Of a stretch of 64,000 nt of DNA, positions 39,590 to 50,162 are shown one piece after another. This DNA comes from Sphagnum compactum (lineage: Eukaryota > Bryophyta > Sphagnopsida > Sphagnales). Made by a program: the position numbers and the translations under genes. The stretch covers positions 24,176,875 to 24,240,874 of the forward strand of contig OZ234495.1 in NCBI GenBank assembly GCA_965153455.1. Direction: 5' to 3'. How positions within the stretch are numbered: the stretch's first letter is position 1; each line of letters begins with the position of its first letter. The notes beneath the pieces were generated by a model. The model was given only the letters and a program-made list of their open reading frames with translations, did no database searches and was not told the origin of the DNA.

Positions 39590-40049
39590 ATGATTCAATG
39601 GCCAATTCCAGGTTGCAGGTTACGTACCCACCAGTGTGATTTTGTTGCTCAGATGGAGCACACATCAAATTGCTCAAGACAGAAATCTCTTTCTTTGTGG
39701 TATTGTCAAGCTCCAGTCTTTGCAAGTCCTCAAACCTTTTGATGCTCTGGCTTCTCCAACTCTGCGCTGGCTTCTCATGAAACAGGGGAGATTCATGGTA
39801 AAATTCAGCAGCAGATTCAGCAGCATCTCGCTCCATTGAACAAACCGTGAGCCCGCTGGTTCGTGACAACAACCGACGCCTCCTTGCACCAACCTTCTTC
39901 AAACTTGGGTGGTGGTGAAGATGAGTCACTCCATTCAATGACCACCTGAAGGGTTTTTCCAAGTTTGGCCCAGGAGGAGGAGGAAGAGGTGGAGGAGGAA
40001 GAGGAGGAGGTCTCAAAATACTTCTTCCAGAGGAAGAAATTGTCGCCAT
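37230..40049 (-). CDS. Phosphoglycerate mutase-like histidine phosphatase
   Basis: A member of the histidine phosphatase superfamily (plant PGM-like group). Minus-strand exons 40049-39632, 38929-38615, 38508-38389, 38111-37898, 37658-37578 and 37413-37230 join in frame to about 443 residues. The catalytic motif LVRHGQSEGN (His near 153), SPYRRTLQTLRGMG, EEPRLREQDFGNFQ and the second histidine motif LVSHGLTLRVFL (His near 316) are intact. GRFFYRFPNGESAADVYDRI and KWTVEQFEGL are plant-family signatures. The exon 3 donor is AACAG followed by GCAAGT, a GC-AG intron; no GT donor gives the right frame. The first 139 residues are Ser/Pro/Arg-rich with a MATISSSGRS start, which suggests an organelle transit peptide, but that is inference. 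An open frame continues upstream of 40049 without an ATG. The substrate is unknown; true glycolytic mutase activity should not be assumed. Confidence 0.9.
39378..39537. repeat. ~80 bp tandem duplication in intron 1 of the phosphatase gene
   Basis: Two diverged copies, about 39378-39460 and 39461-39537. Each begins with GTGTGTGT and a TTTAAGGTTT or TTTAGAGTTT part, then GTTTCAGTTTTCTT, CT and TCTAAAAGCAT, ending in TCAG. Confidence 0.65.
39538..39590. repeat. GA microsatellite
   Basis: About 26 GA dinucleotides with one AG slip, inside intron 1 of the phosphatase gene and just downstream (minus strand) of its exon 1 donor. Confidence 0.9.
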
Positions 40050-40929
40050 CACTCCCACAACCCACCGCAACTCTCCAAATCTCAAATTAGGTCAAGAACT
40101 TCTTGCAACAACATCGGTTGAAAAATCACACCTCTTCAACCTTCTCTCAAGCTTCTCTGTGTGTTTGTCTGTGGATTCAGCTCCCAACTTCCAAACCCAA
40201 ATCCTCCAAAACTCAATCACCCATTTCAGCAGAATTCCACAACAACACGGGACTTTAAGAAGGGTTTTGCAGATTACAAAAACCCTTGGTTGCAATTCCG
40301 AAGCAAACTCAAAAAAAAACAACCAAGGGCCCAAATCTCAAAATCAAAAGCAGACCCAAAATTCTACTCTTTCTTCTTCTTCTTCAGCCCTAAAACCATA
40401 TAAACACAGAGTACACCTTCCAAATTCAGAATGCTCTTGCAAAGCCACCAAATCTAAAGACACGGTACCAATTCCAAATTCAGAATGCTCTTGCAAAGCA
40501 CCAAATCCCTCACTCACTCACTCACTCACTCACTCACTCCTTCACTCCACAACTAAGAAAAAAAATACACAACAAAACACAAAAACCCCAATCTTGGCAC
40601 ACAAGACTAGTCTCTCATCTAGACAACCAAGTTGCACCAAAAAAAAAAGCTTCTTAAAAAAATGTAGAAACAAAACCCCCAAATCTATCTGCAAATCCTG
40701 TGTCCTTCTCCCCTCCTCTCTCTCCAAGAAAAAAAAGAGGGAAAAAAAAAGTGTAGGTACTTGTAAAGCTTGGTACACAAATGAAGAAATACTTATAAAA
40801 ACTCCACAGAAAACTCATACATAAGTGTGACTTTAGTAGCAAGTAACTGCAACAACAAGTTGATTCATCCTCTTTCTTTCTTTCTTCATGCCCTTTTTCT
40901 CACTTTTTCTCTTTCCCAGTTTGTTGGCC
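40050..40929 (-). promoter_or_regulatory. 5' leader and promoter region of the phosphatase gene
   Basis: Upstream of the start on the minus strand. It contains a 54 bp near-tandem duplication (CCAAATTCAGAATGCTCTTG at about 40420 and 40474), a TCAC repeat at about 40510-40542 and several oligo-A runs. A plus-strand 221-codon frame at 40159-40824 is a low-complexity Ser/Lys/Thr string and not a gene. Confidence 0.45.
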
Positions 40930-41240
40930 TTGCCTACCAAGGGCAAGGATATTGTGTTTAGATTCATTATAGAGTATAGTAGCTTAATGGATTTTGGCCC
41001 CTACTAGGTAATAATAATAGGTCTATTTTTATATGAGGATTTTTGAAAGATGATATTTTGGCTTGTGTTGAAACTTGAGATTAGTTATAGAGTTATAATA
41101 TCTTAAAGGATTTTGGTTTCTTTTAGAGGATTTTCTGAAGATTATGTTTTTGCATGGTGAAATATTTGAGTTTCCATAATTCTTCTTTTGCCTGAAAATA
41201 CTTTTGAATGTAAATAAGGCCACAGTGAGACACACCCCTT
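40930..41240 (+). repeat. Dispersed repeat family D, copy 2
   Basis: The fullest copy: CCTTGCCTACCAAGGGCAAG through TTTGGCCCCTACTAGGTAAT, GGTCTATTTTTATATGAGGA, TTTTTGAAAGATGATATTTT, to GGCCACAGTGAGACACACCC. Similar to 56908-57222 along its whole length. Confidence 0.8.
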
Positions 41241-42071
41241 GTTTCCTTGTTGGCTAAGCCTAAGAAAATACTTTATTTGTTTTTATTTATTTATTTATTT
41301 CTGACTTAGCATCCTCAGAAAATCCTCAAAAGGATTTAACATTAATTGGGCAACCGTTGCTTTCTAGAAACCCATGGTAAAACTTCTTTCTTTCATTTTA
41401 ATTAATTGTTAGTATGTCTTTTATATGTATTTTAAAACACGCGAAATGAAACTCATATGCCAAGATTATGAGGAACAAATTTCATACGATTTTTCATTGT
41501 CATCAAATTGTTTGGTGAAAAATTCAACCCTATCCAAACAATGAAAAATTGATATATAAAAAAAATTCCTACAAACTAAAAACTCAGTTGAAAAAATGTG
41601 ATGAAATTTTCTCTCGAAACGTTTTCTTCCCCAAAAGTTAATGAATTTTACTTTTTTTTAAAAAGGTCAGGTGTTATTGCAAAAATGTGAGTTTATTTTT
41701 GATTGGGTTCTTCATGGAATATTTTTGATGTTGAAATATATGCTTTTGGTGTGCTCTTCTTGAACCTTGAGTGGTGGTGGTCTCCACACTTTGTTAAGTT
41801 TTTAGGTAGACATGAAAAATGCATCAAGTCAGCCAGCCAGGTGGGGTTGCATGACTTTTGGACCATATATTTATTTTTAAATTTTTTTCCCCTGAAAGGA
41901 CACCTAAAATGTCTTGTGGCAGTTGATGGGTGCATGTATTTTCAGAGCACCAGTTGTTGAGACATGTATGTAGTATGTATTATGTACTGTGTACCTCAGT
42001 ATCCAACTCTGGCGGTGGATACTTAGAGCATCTCCAAGCGTGCTCAGTATGTGACCCTGCAAACATATTTT
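41241..42071. other. AT-rich DNA, possibly interior of the family D element
   Basis: No gene is supported. It lies between family D copy 2 and downstream segments that recur after family D copy 3, so it may be an interior part lost from that copy, or later insertion DNA. Confidence 0.4.
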
Positions 42072-42160
42072 TCATGTCCAAGTTCACCCATAAAGGTGAA
42101 ACTGGGACAGCAAATAGGTGGGGGACTACTAATACCAAACCACCTGGACCAATCTATGAA
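42072..42160. repeat. Dispersed segment shared with 48755-48838
   Basis: Both places read ACTGGGACAGCAAATAGGTG or ACTGGGACTGCAAACAGGTG, then GGGACTACTAATA or GAGACTACTAATA, then CCACCTGGACCAATC. The second copy lies in an intron of the LRR gene. Confidence 0.7.
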
Positions 42161-42169
42161 TGAAGGAAG

Positions 42170-42402
42170 GTAGTTTGTTTTGTAGTTATGAGATCCATCG
42201 AACTGGGATGCTTCAGATTGTGTTCTTGGTGTCTTTGGAAAGCTCTCGATGAGCGGGGGTGCATGGGCTTGGTTCCATGATGTTTGTAGTTTGTTTTGTA
42301 GTTATGAGATCCATCGAACTGGGATGCTTCAGATTGTGTTCTCGGTGTCTTTGGAAAGCTCTCAATGAGCCGGGGTGCATGGGCTTGGTTCCATGATGTT
42401 TG
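42170..42402 (+). repeat. 116 bp tandem duplication
   Basis: Two almost identical units start at 42170 and 42286. Each runs from GTAGTTTGTTTTGTAGTTAT through GGAAAGCTCTC to CTTGGTTCCATGATGTTTG. The high identity suggests a recent duplication. A diverged copy of the CTTGGTATCTTTGGAAAGCT part occurs at 57282. Confidence 0.85.
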
Positions 42403-42830
42403 GAGTTTGGACTTGCGGTGCAAAAGTTCTTAAATATTGAATGATTTCTTCACTGAAAATTAAATTAAATTGTAGCTAAAGTTTTTGCAGGAATTGGAAT
42501 GTGCCTTTGATGTTCTTGGAAAGATCTTGATGAGGAGGATATAATGGAATTTAGTTGATAAGATTTGGATTCAGATTGTAAGAAATATTTGATTTTAAGT
42601 GATTTCTGCTGCTGAAAATTCAAATAAATTCCAAAAAACCAGGTTTTGGAAGGAAAAATCAGTTGAGGGCAGGGTAACACTAACAAAGGCATGATTTCCT
42701 TTCATATTTGGCTGTTCAAAAAATCAATACGCACATTGCAAAACAATGTTCACATGTTGAGTTTCCTTATTTTGTAATTGGTCTACACTTGGGGCAACGG
42801 CACAAGCCACACTAGTCATTATGATAAGCC
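42403..42830 (+). repeat. Segment colinear with 57850-58140
   Basis: Shared blocks in the same order: ACTGAAAATTAAATTAAATT, a GGAATTGGAATGTG-like part, GTTCTTGGAAAGATCTTGAT, GCTGAAAATTCAAATAAATT, GGTTTTGGAAGGAAAAATCA with GTTGAG, and CACTTGGGGCAACGGCACA. This extends the family D similarity and suggests one larger element. Confidence 0.6.
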
Positions 42831-43084
42831 AATCAGAAACACTGAGCACCAGTCAGATCATATTTATTACACTCTGCATGTGCACTCCTTGCTGCATCTT
42901 TCACCAGCCACTGCAAATTGTGCAATTATAAGTAGACTTTAAATAAGAGCAAAAAATGAAATGCACCATAAATTTGACATCAGAGGACCATTGATAAACT
43001 AAAAAAAAGTTTATCAAATTTTTTTTGAATGTAATTTAATCATCATAAACATATTATTTACTCGTGTTTCTTTAAAAACAAAGA

Positions 43085-43150
43085 TCAAAAAAACTTGTGG
43101 TGCAATGGTTAAGAGCGACCTCTTCAAGCAGAATATTTTAAGTTCATTTT
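43085..43150 (+). repeat. tRNA-like SINE head (relic)
   Basis: Contains GTGGTGCAATGGTTAAGAGC, a good Pol III A box in a tRNA-like setting, then GACCTCTTCAAGCAGAA and a decayed B box (AAGTTCATTTTTTTTCC). No cloverleaf acceptor stem is present, so this is not a tRNA gene. Confidence 0.45.
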
Positions 43151-43239
43151 TTTTCCAACAAAGTATGAAATTTATGTTCACAGACATCTTTCCAAATAAC
43201 ACAACCATTTACAAAGGAAATGCAAAAAATTCGCTCATA

Positions 43240-43490
43240 GCACCTTGGGGAACAGAATTATCTCCCCTAGGGAGCATAAACATCTCCCCATGCAACATTT
43301 TTCCAAGGAAGACAAACATTTCCCTAGGAACACCACCATGAGGAACACAACCATTTCCCTAGGGAGCATAAGCATCTCCCTAAGGAACACACACATCTCC
43401 TTTAGAAACACCTTGAGAAACACAACCATTTCCCCAAGGATCACATGAATCTCCATAGGCAATACAACCATTTCCCAAAGGAGCACATGC
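43240..43490. repeat. Short-period minisatellite
   Basis: About ten degenerate units of 21-27 bp with the pattern ACAACCATTTCCCTAGGGAG or ACACATCTCC. Translated on the minus strand it gives repeated GEMVVFL-like words, but there is no gene context. Its class is unknown. Confidence 0.7.
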
Positions 43491-44820
43491 TTGTTTGAGT
43501 TGGAGACTAGGTGGCATTGAATTCATTGATAATTGTTTGGTGCACATCAACAGACAATGGGGGACAACATGGTACCTATAGAAGACAAGGTGAAAAGGAG
43601 GTGAGTAGGGAGTGACATGGATAAGCATATCATTGGAAGTGCAGAGTTGAAAGGTAAGACATCAAGATAAGGGGTGACTTTGTGTAAGGTAGGAGAAGGA
43701 AAAGGAGAATTGGAGTATTCCATTGAACATTAGAACCTAAAGTTTCTTCTACTTTGGACTTTGAGAAGTTGGAAGTAAAGAATAAGGAAAGGAGGTTGTA
43801 GGTATGCTTTATCAATAGGAGTAGGAAGCCTTGGCTGGACTGTGTGATGTACAGTTGCATGGTCAGAAGCTGAATTTTTTTTTTGGTATCTGGGTTAATG
43901 AGGAAGGTCAAGGGGATTGGAGAAAGGAAAGTAAGATCTCAAGTTAGAAGTCAAATGTGATGGAAGGCTCTTGAGAAAGCTAGGTATTGGTAGTTAGGGC
44001 TCCAGCCTACTGCTGTCAAAACCAAACACCCGCACTGAATCAATCCAAGGGGGAGCAAATAAAAATATAAGGCTTATAGATCGCAAAGCAACAGACAACC
44101 CATAGTGGGGGGAAACAGGGTATAAATGGTCTCCAAGGGATATCACACATCTTACCAAGTCCAGAAGTGACAAGGGGATATGCATACCAATTTACCCTTG
44201 GACATTACAAAGAAAAAGAAGACCAAAAAGTCCTTAAGTAGGTCTACAGGATAGGGTACCAAGGTGGAACCTTGGTAACTCAGAGTTCCAGTATACTCCT
44301 GCATTGATGAGAGCCAGCATCTGTGCCATGCTCGCCACCTCTGCATGAATACTGCAGCACAGATGCCAGATGTGCAAGAACTGTACTGGACGAGCTCCAG
44401 TTTGATGCAGAAATTCAACAAACAGGATCAGTTTTGTTACTTGAATCAGCAAACAAATGCTAGTCCGTCGAAAAGCACTGAAACTCATCACAGGGGACCA
44501 GGACAATTGATGTTGGGAAAAACAGACCACACTTGACCAGCAACACAACAGGGCCTTGCCTCTTCAAGAAAGAAACCTTGAAAGTGATCCCCTGCTCTGA
44601 AAGTTTGTAGGCTGGAATGGCTTCTTCACAGCCAGTCTCAGAGTGTTGCAAGAACTACCACACCCATGAGACAAGCCACCTGTTGACAGGTACAGAAACC
44701 AAAACCAACCTGAAGGGACTGCCTCTCTTCTTCCGCTATCAAATTCTACTAAGAGAAGACTGGACCACTAAAATAAAGGATATACATACAGATAGTGTAG
44801 TGTACAAGAAATGTCTCATA
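43491..44820 (-). other. Downstream region of the LRR gene, partly 3' UTR
   Basis: The part from about 44000 to 44820 has gene-like composition and follows the LRR stop codon on the minus strand. I cannot define the transcript end. No other gene is supported. Confidence 0.4.
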
Positions 44821-47800
44821 TCAGGCCACAAACTCTGTGTCAGAGACCTCCATATTCCTGTGGAGACCAATTGGCTTCACCTCATCCTCAAACTGGTTGT
44901 CCACAATATACCTGACCAACCATGCCCCCACTCAAATGTCAAGAAATCAAAGAAAGAAAGAAGTGCAACCAATGCACCAATAGTTTAGTACAAGAGTGTC
45001 CACATTTTGTTTGAGCATCCCATAGGTAAAATAGCTTTCAAACTGTGGTGATCAGAAAGCTTTCTACAGAAAAGTATAAACAAGTGTGAGAACGTACAAC
45101 TCCTTCAACATTTTGTGGCTATATAACGCCTTCGGAATCTTTCCAGAAAGATTATTCCCATCGAGGTACCTGTGTGTCCAACAGGCTCATATTCTTACTC
45201 ACATGACCACAAGAAGGGAACAAGGACATGGAAATCTAACATATCCAACGTGGACAAATGCATACAAACTGGCAAAGGAATTGGTTTGATATTTAGCAAT
45301 GATAAACAGATATGTTTCATGAAAATGAGACAAACAAAAACAAAAGTGATTCCAGTTGATGGGTGACACAGAGAAGCATGTCAAAGAAAAATTACAGGTA
45401 AGTTAGTTTCAGTAAATGTGCCAAGGAGTCGGGAATTGAACCGCTTAGTCGATTATGTGACAAATACCTGCCACAAAGTCCCAAGTCAAAACCTTTGAGA
45501 CCAGAGAGACCTCCAACTTTTGTCTTCATACCTGAATACTGTAGAGGTCCTTCAAGGTATACTTATCACCATTAGCTTTGGTGTCTGTCTCTTGGTTTAA
45601 AGCAAATCTTGAAACAAACAGTAATATGTAGACAGACAATGGTAGCCCTTGTGACTGTTGACTGTCACTTTCATCATGTATGACAGGAACAAGCTACCGA
45701 TCCTGCTCAATGACTTTTACTCATCACTGATGATGTAAATGAACAAAGTGAACATGCATGGGGCTTAACAATCCCAGAAGCAACTGGAAAAGTCAGTTCT
45801 CATAGTTGCTGACACTGAGGAGACACCCTTAGAAAATCATCAGTCATGAGTTAAAAACTCACAGGATTTCAAGCTCCTTAAGCTGTGCTAAGTCTGCTGG
45901 AATGGATCCTGAGAACCAGTTGTCATTCAAGTAGCTGTTCCCAATAGCAGCCCACCAGAGCTGGTTACATGAACATCTCTCAACTGCAATGATAATGCAG
46001 AGGCTCCACAAACCCCTTATTTGCTAAGGAAAAAATCTAGTGACAACTCATAGATCAAGGATGAACAGGCTGCCAAATTCAAAGTTCTCAAAAAAAAAAA
46101 AGTTCACAATTATACAGGAGTAAGAAGGATCACTAACAGAACGCGAAGCAAAGGAAAGCGACCCTCTGACCCAATGAGCTCCTTAATGCTTCCAGTCAAA
46201 TGATTGTTGCTGACATCTCTGCAACAGCCAGTTCATCTTTTCATCTCTGTAAGGACAAAAGAAGTCATCCAACATCTAGAGGGCTTTGCCATAGGTATAA
46301 ATAACAGCCTAAAAAATCTTCACCTCCAACCATGCCAGGCAATTTGCATTTTGTCCCTGCGAGAGGTAGACATTAGGAACACTTCATAACATTGTGCTAG
46401 CTAAGGGAAAACAATAAGATTTTGAATAGTTTTTTCTTGGAATTACATGTAATCCAAATCACTTACTATAAAGCTTTGACATGCAAGACCATCTCATGAC
46501 TAGGATAAAGCAAAAATAATTTGGTTGATTAGCAACAAATAGATTAAGAAGCGAACACAGAGTCTTCTTACAAGTGTCGTAGTTCAGGCAAATCTCCTAG
46601 CTCAGGAGGAACCTGCCCTGTCAGCTTATTCTCATTCAAATACAAGTATCGTAGACCTTTCAGTTCAGCAACCTCAGTTGGAATGCCTCCTCTCAAAGTG
46701 TTGAAACTCAAGAATCTGCAAACTCACTATATGTATTCTCAGAGTTTCGTCAAAGTGGATGAGGAAAGCATTGTATTATATTATACAGCACCATGCTTCA
46801 GTTCAAGCATTTGAAATTTTTTCTGTAGCTAGCACAGCTTCAAAGCAAACTCCAGTAATTTCACACCAGCTGATCAGCAAAGATAACAGCAACATGATTA
46901 GGACAAACATGGAGCCAAGTGGAAAACTAGTCATTGGTTCATACATATGTAAAGTTAGAGCAAGTTGCTGGCGCAATTAGACTACCCCACCATCAGCACC
47001 CTACCAAAGAAACTGATGGAATAGTCAAAGTAAACAGAAGAGCAACTTACAAGCCCTTGAGCTGTTTCAGCTCACCAAGCTCAACAGGGATGGCATCCTG
47101 CAACTTGTTACCCCGCAGGTTCCTGCATTGCAAAAGACCAAATCATCTGTGACTGTATGCCAGCAGAAGAAACCACATGTCCATTTGTCTCTTTTGCATT
47201 TCAGACTCATCATATAACCTTATCTACATCCAACCTCTGACAGGAGTAGAGCAAAATCAGACACAAACAAAAAAGTCAAAGTTTGCAACCATTGATACTT
47301 GAAGCATATTATGAGTGGGGGGTGTCCTCACAGTGTAATCAGCTGAGTTAGACGACTAATCTCAGGAGGAAGCACACCTGTAAGTTTGTTTCCATGCAAA
47401 TCCCTGCCCATGCACAAGTATATGAATTTAACACACCCACAAAATCTAAGGGTTGCTATTAAAACTGGCAAAAGATGCAGAACTATCAACCATCTGTACA
47501 TACCTATTAAAGCAAACACTATGAGATTGAAATACCAAGCATGTGAAGTTGCCTACAAGCCATCTAAATGAAAGTATCAAGAAATAGAAAAATGCAGGTT
47601 CAGTGAAAAACACTGCACAAAAGAGAATATTCCCATGGTTGTGTCCCCCTATTGCTTTTCAGACAACGAGAAATAATGGACATAATCTTGGTGCTGCTTC
47701 TGAGTTGACAGCAGCTCCCTAATTCCCTTGTCCCTACATCTCTACTACCTTTCCAGATCATGAAATAGGCATGCTGGTAGAAGCTAGTAACTGAAGTTGA

Positions 47801-49591
47801 TGAGATTTGGGAAACGTACAGCTTCTTGAGATCCAGCAATTTTGTCACAGCCAAAGGAAACGGACCCATGATCATACCTTGAATAAGCTCTCTGCAAATG
47901 CACAACAAACCCAAAGTGTGGCAAACATGTGTAACTCAGAAGAAGTTTGTTTGTGCCAATGTCAGATCATTTCATAATTGGATAAAGTTTCCAATTAGAC
48001 AAATGAATGTACTGGGAGGGACCCCATGTCTGCAGTGTGGCCATTTCCCATATATGAAGATCAGACATTGCTGGTAAGGTCCTGGTAAACTTGCACACCC
48101 ACTTCTTGAGTCATCATATGCACCTTGCATCCAGAAGAATTATCTTTCATAAGAATAGAGAAATCTCCATTCTCATGATGAAGAAGAAACAGCAAGGTTA
48201 ACACTTAGGAAGCCACAGAAAGAACCAAACAAGGGGAGACAAAAAGCAAACAAAAAACAAAAAACACACACCAGTATGAACAAAAGTGCCAGTCTCACAC
48301 CTGTTCAGGGACCATCAACAGTAGTAAGGTATCCAGAAGAAAGGTATTTAAAATGTGCCCTCAATGCTATGGGAAAAAACCAAGGCTGTTGAGGCGTGCT
48401 CATCACCAGCTCTTCTGACCTCATTTTACTTGTAATAAGATAAAATAGAGTCCAGGAAGACTTCAGTTCAATTCTAAATAAGTCATCATTTTGCACTGCA
48501 GGTTCTGTTCAAGAGTATACAGACTAAGAGACAAAGTTAGGGTTTGGGGTTTAGGATTTAGGGTAACGGAAATTTATGGCAGGAATTCTGTTCTCATTCC
48601 ATAAAATAATTCGTGACAGAACTGCAGAAAAAGTTAAACAAAAAATATGACAAACAAATTGGATGCCCAGGTACAAGTAAGCACAGCTCCACCGGTGCTC
48701 ACTGCATGACCCTCGAAAAGTATTTGTTGCCTCCAAGATTAGTTATTTACTTCTCCCCAATCCCACTCATAAAACTAAAACTGGGACTGCAAACAGGTGG
48801 GAGACTACTAATAGCAACCCACCTGGACCAATCAAACTATCTAGCCAATCCGCAGCAAGTGTTAGTCTCTGCTGTGCCTTTTACCAGAATCAGCATCCTG
48901 TGGAAAAATGCTGGTTCAATACTGTTTTGCTGCACCAAAACAGCATGTTTTGACTTTTTTCCATTCAAATTTCTTTTGCTGGGCCACATACTGAGCACCA
49001 ATGGAGCTGCTTTAAGAAGGTGGTGGATCACAGAGGAGAAAGAAGGCACTGAAAGAGAGACCAGAGCAACTCACAGTTCTGTGACAACACGAAACTCTGT
49101 TTCTTTTGGAGGTGAGCAAGTGATGCCAATCCATGGTGCAATGTCTCCATCTCCACATGGATCATCCCCCGTCCATGCAAACAAAACCTTCCACCCCAAG
49201 GATCCTTTGATCTCATTCAATGCCTTCACTGCAAACCCCAAAATGCAACAGTATTTGGGACTGACTTTTGTACAACAGTTTTTGTCAGGATATCAATGCC
49301 ATCTCCCTCTTGCCCCACCTCCAGCATTCCCCGACAGGCCTCCAAAAGCCCTTGCACTCTCCCCCTAAAAACCCCATTGCACTGTCGGTTTTCTCTTCCC
49401 CAATTTGTGTCACATTCCTGCGGGCGAAAAAACAAGACCCTAACAAAAAGCAACGGAAAAAGGCGCAGATTATGGTGATGACGAATAAAACATTTACCGT
49501 CTCGCGTCAGTGTTTTGGAGTTCACAAAGTAGGGAAGAAGAAGAAGCAGCAGCAGCAACAAGAACGAGAAACCAAAGGTCGTGGTCGCCAT
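44821..49591 (-). CDS. Secreted leucine-rich-repeat protein (no kinase domain)
   Basis: Eleven minus-strand exons (49591-49498, 49228-49075, 47891-47820, 47403-47332, 47122-47051, 46715-46572, 46218-46138, 45934-45863, 45467-45396, 45169-45098, 44911-44821) join in frame to 331 residues. A signal peptide (MATTTFGF, a run of Leu, then FVNSKTL) is followed by the plant LRR N-terminal cap with GDDPCGDGDIAPWIGITC. About ten LRRs follow, for example LHGNKLTGVLPPEISRLTQL and LNENKLTGQVPPELGDLPEL. A short acidic tail ends in EVSDTEFVA. There is no membrane segment or kinase, so it should act in the wall or apoplast as a binding or scaffold protein. Introns after exon 1 are all phase 2, and most exons are exactly 72 bp (one LRR), one being 144 bp and one 81 bp. 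Whole length and order match a conserved plant family of about 325-330 residues. Its ligand is unknown. Confidence 0.92.
48539..48567. repeat. Short telomere-like tract in an LRR gene intron
   Basis: GTTAGGGTTTGGGGTTTAGG followed by ATTTAGGG: about four degenerate TTTAGGG units. It lies in intron 2 of the LRR gene. Confidence 0.6.
48755..48838. repeat. Dispersed segment shared with 42072-42160
   Basis: Second copy of the CCACCTGGACCAATC-ending segment, within intron 2 of the LRR gene. Confidence 0.7.
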
Positions 49592-49876
49592 CTCCGCTGC
49601 TGCAACAACCAAACCAAACCCAGGACGACAACGAACGCACTTGCAAAACCCTAAAAAACTTCGCATGCATTTGTAACCCTCGCCGGTGGTGGGCGGGTAT
49701 TTCATTTCTGTCGACAACCTCCGGTTCCTTTTTAACGCGTTTCAAAATCGGAGAACCGTCAGTTTCGGATTTTTTTTCTTCCTTTCTATCACGAACAATT
49801 TGTGAGTACAACAACTTCTTGTTACCATATGTTGAAGCGTAAAAACCTCTCTTTTTATTTCTCTTTGTATTTTAAG

Positions 49877-49927
49877 GGATCTCCCCCAGCAGAAGATCCC
49901 AAGGGAATTATGCAGTGGGGGAGATCC
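49877..49927. repeat. 12-bp perfect inverted repeat
   Basis: GGATCTCCCCCA at 49877-49888 and its exact complement TGGGGGAGATCC at 49916-49927, with a 27-base loop. It lies about 290 bp upstream of the LRR start codon. Confidence 0.85.
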
Positions 49928-50059
49928 TGCTATATTTCTATGTTGCCATGGAAAGATTCTTTTGATGGAATGGATCAGGAAAATTCAAAATCACAAGGAG
50001 CAAAGGGACAGATCAGGAAAATTCAAAAAAACCAGAAGGAAAGAGATTGTTGCGTAAGT

Positions 50060-50162
50060 GGAGGTTCCCATACTCATGTGTTCTCCATTGGTCAGGAACA
50101 CCCTTGGGCTACCGGCCTCATGCGAGCCTCCCTCGAGAGAATTCACTCCTATGGGAACCTCC
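50060..50162. repeat. 13-bp perfect inverted repeat
   Basis: GGAGGTTCCCATA at 50060-50072 and TATGGGAACCTCC at 50150-50162, loop 77 bases. The flanks extend the similarity with mismatches (GTAAGT against GTAGGG). It could be a small foldback element. Confidence 0.85.

Noticed and set aside
40159-40824. 221-codon plus-strand open frame
   Set aside because: Low-complexity Ser/Lys/Thr translation of the phosphatase leader's repeats; no family motif.
48613-49368. 251-codon plus-strand open frame
   Set aside because: It lies opposite LRR exon 2 and intron sequence, has no domain, and the minus-strand exon is certain.
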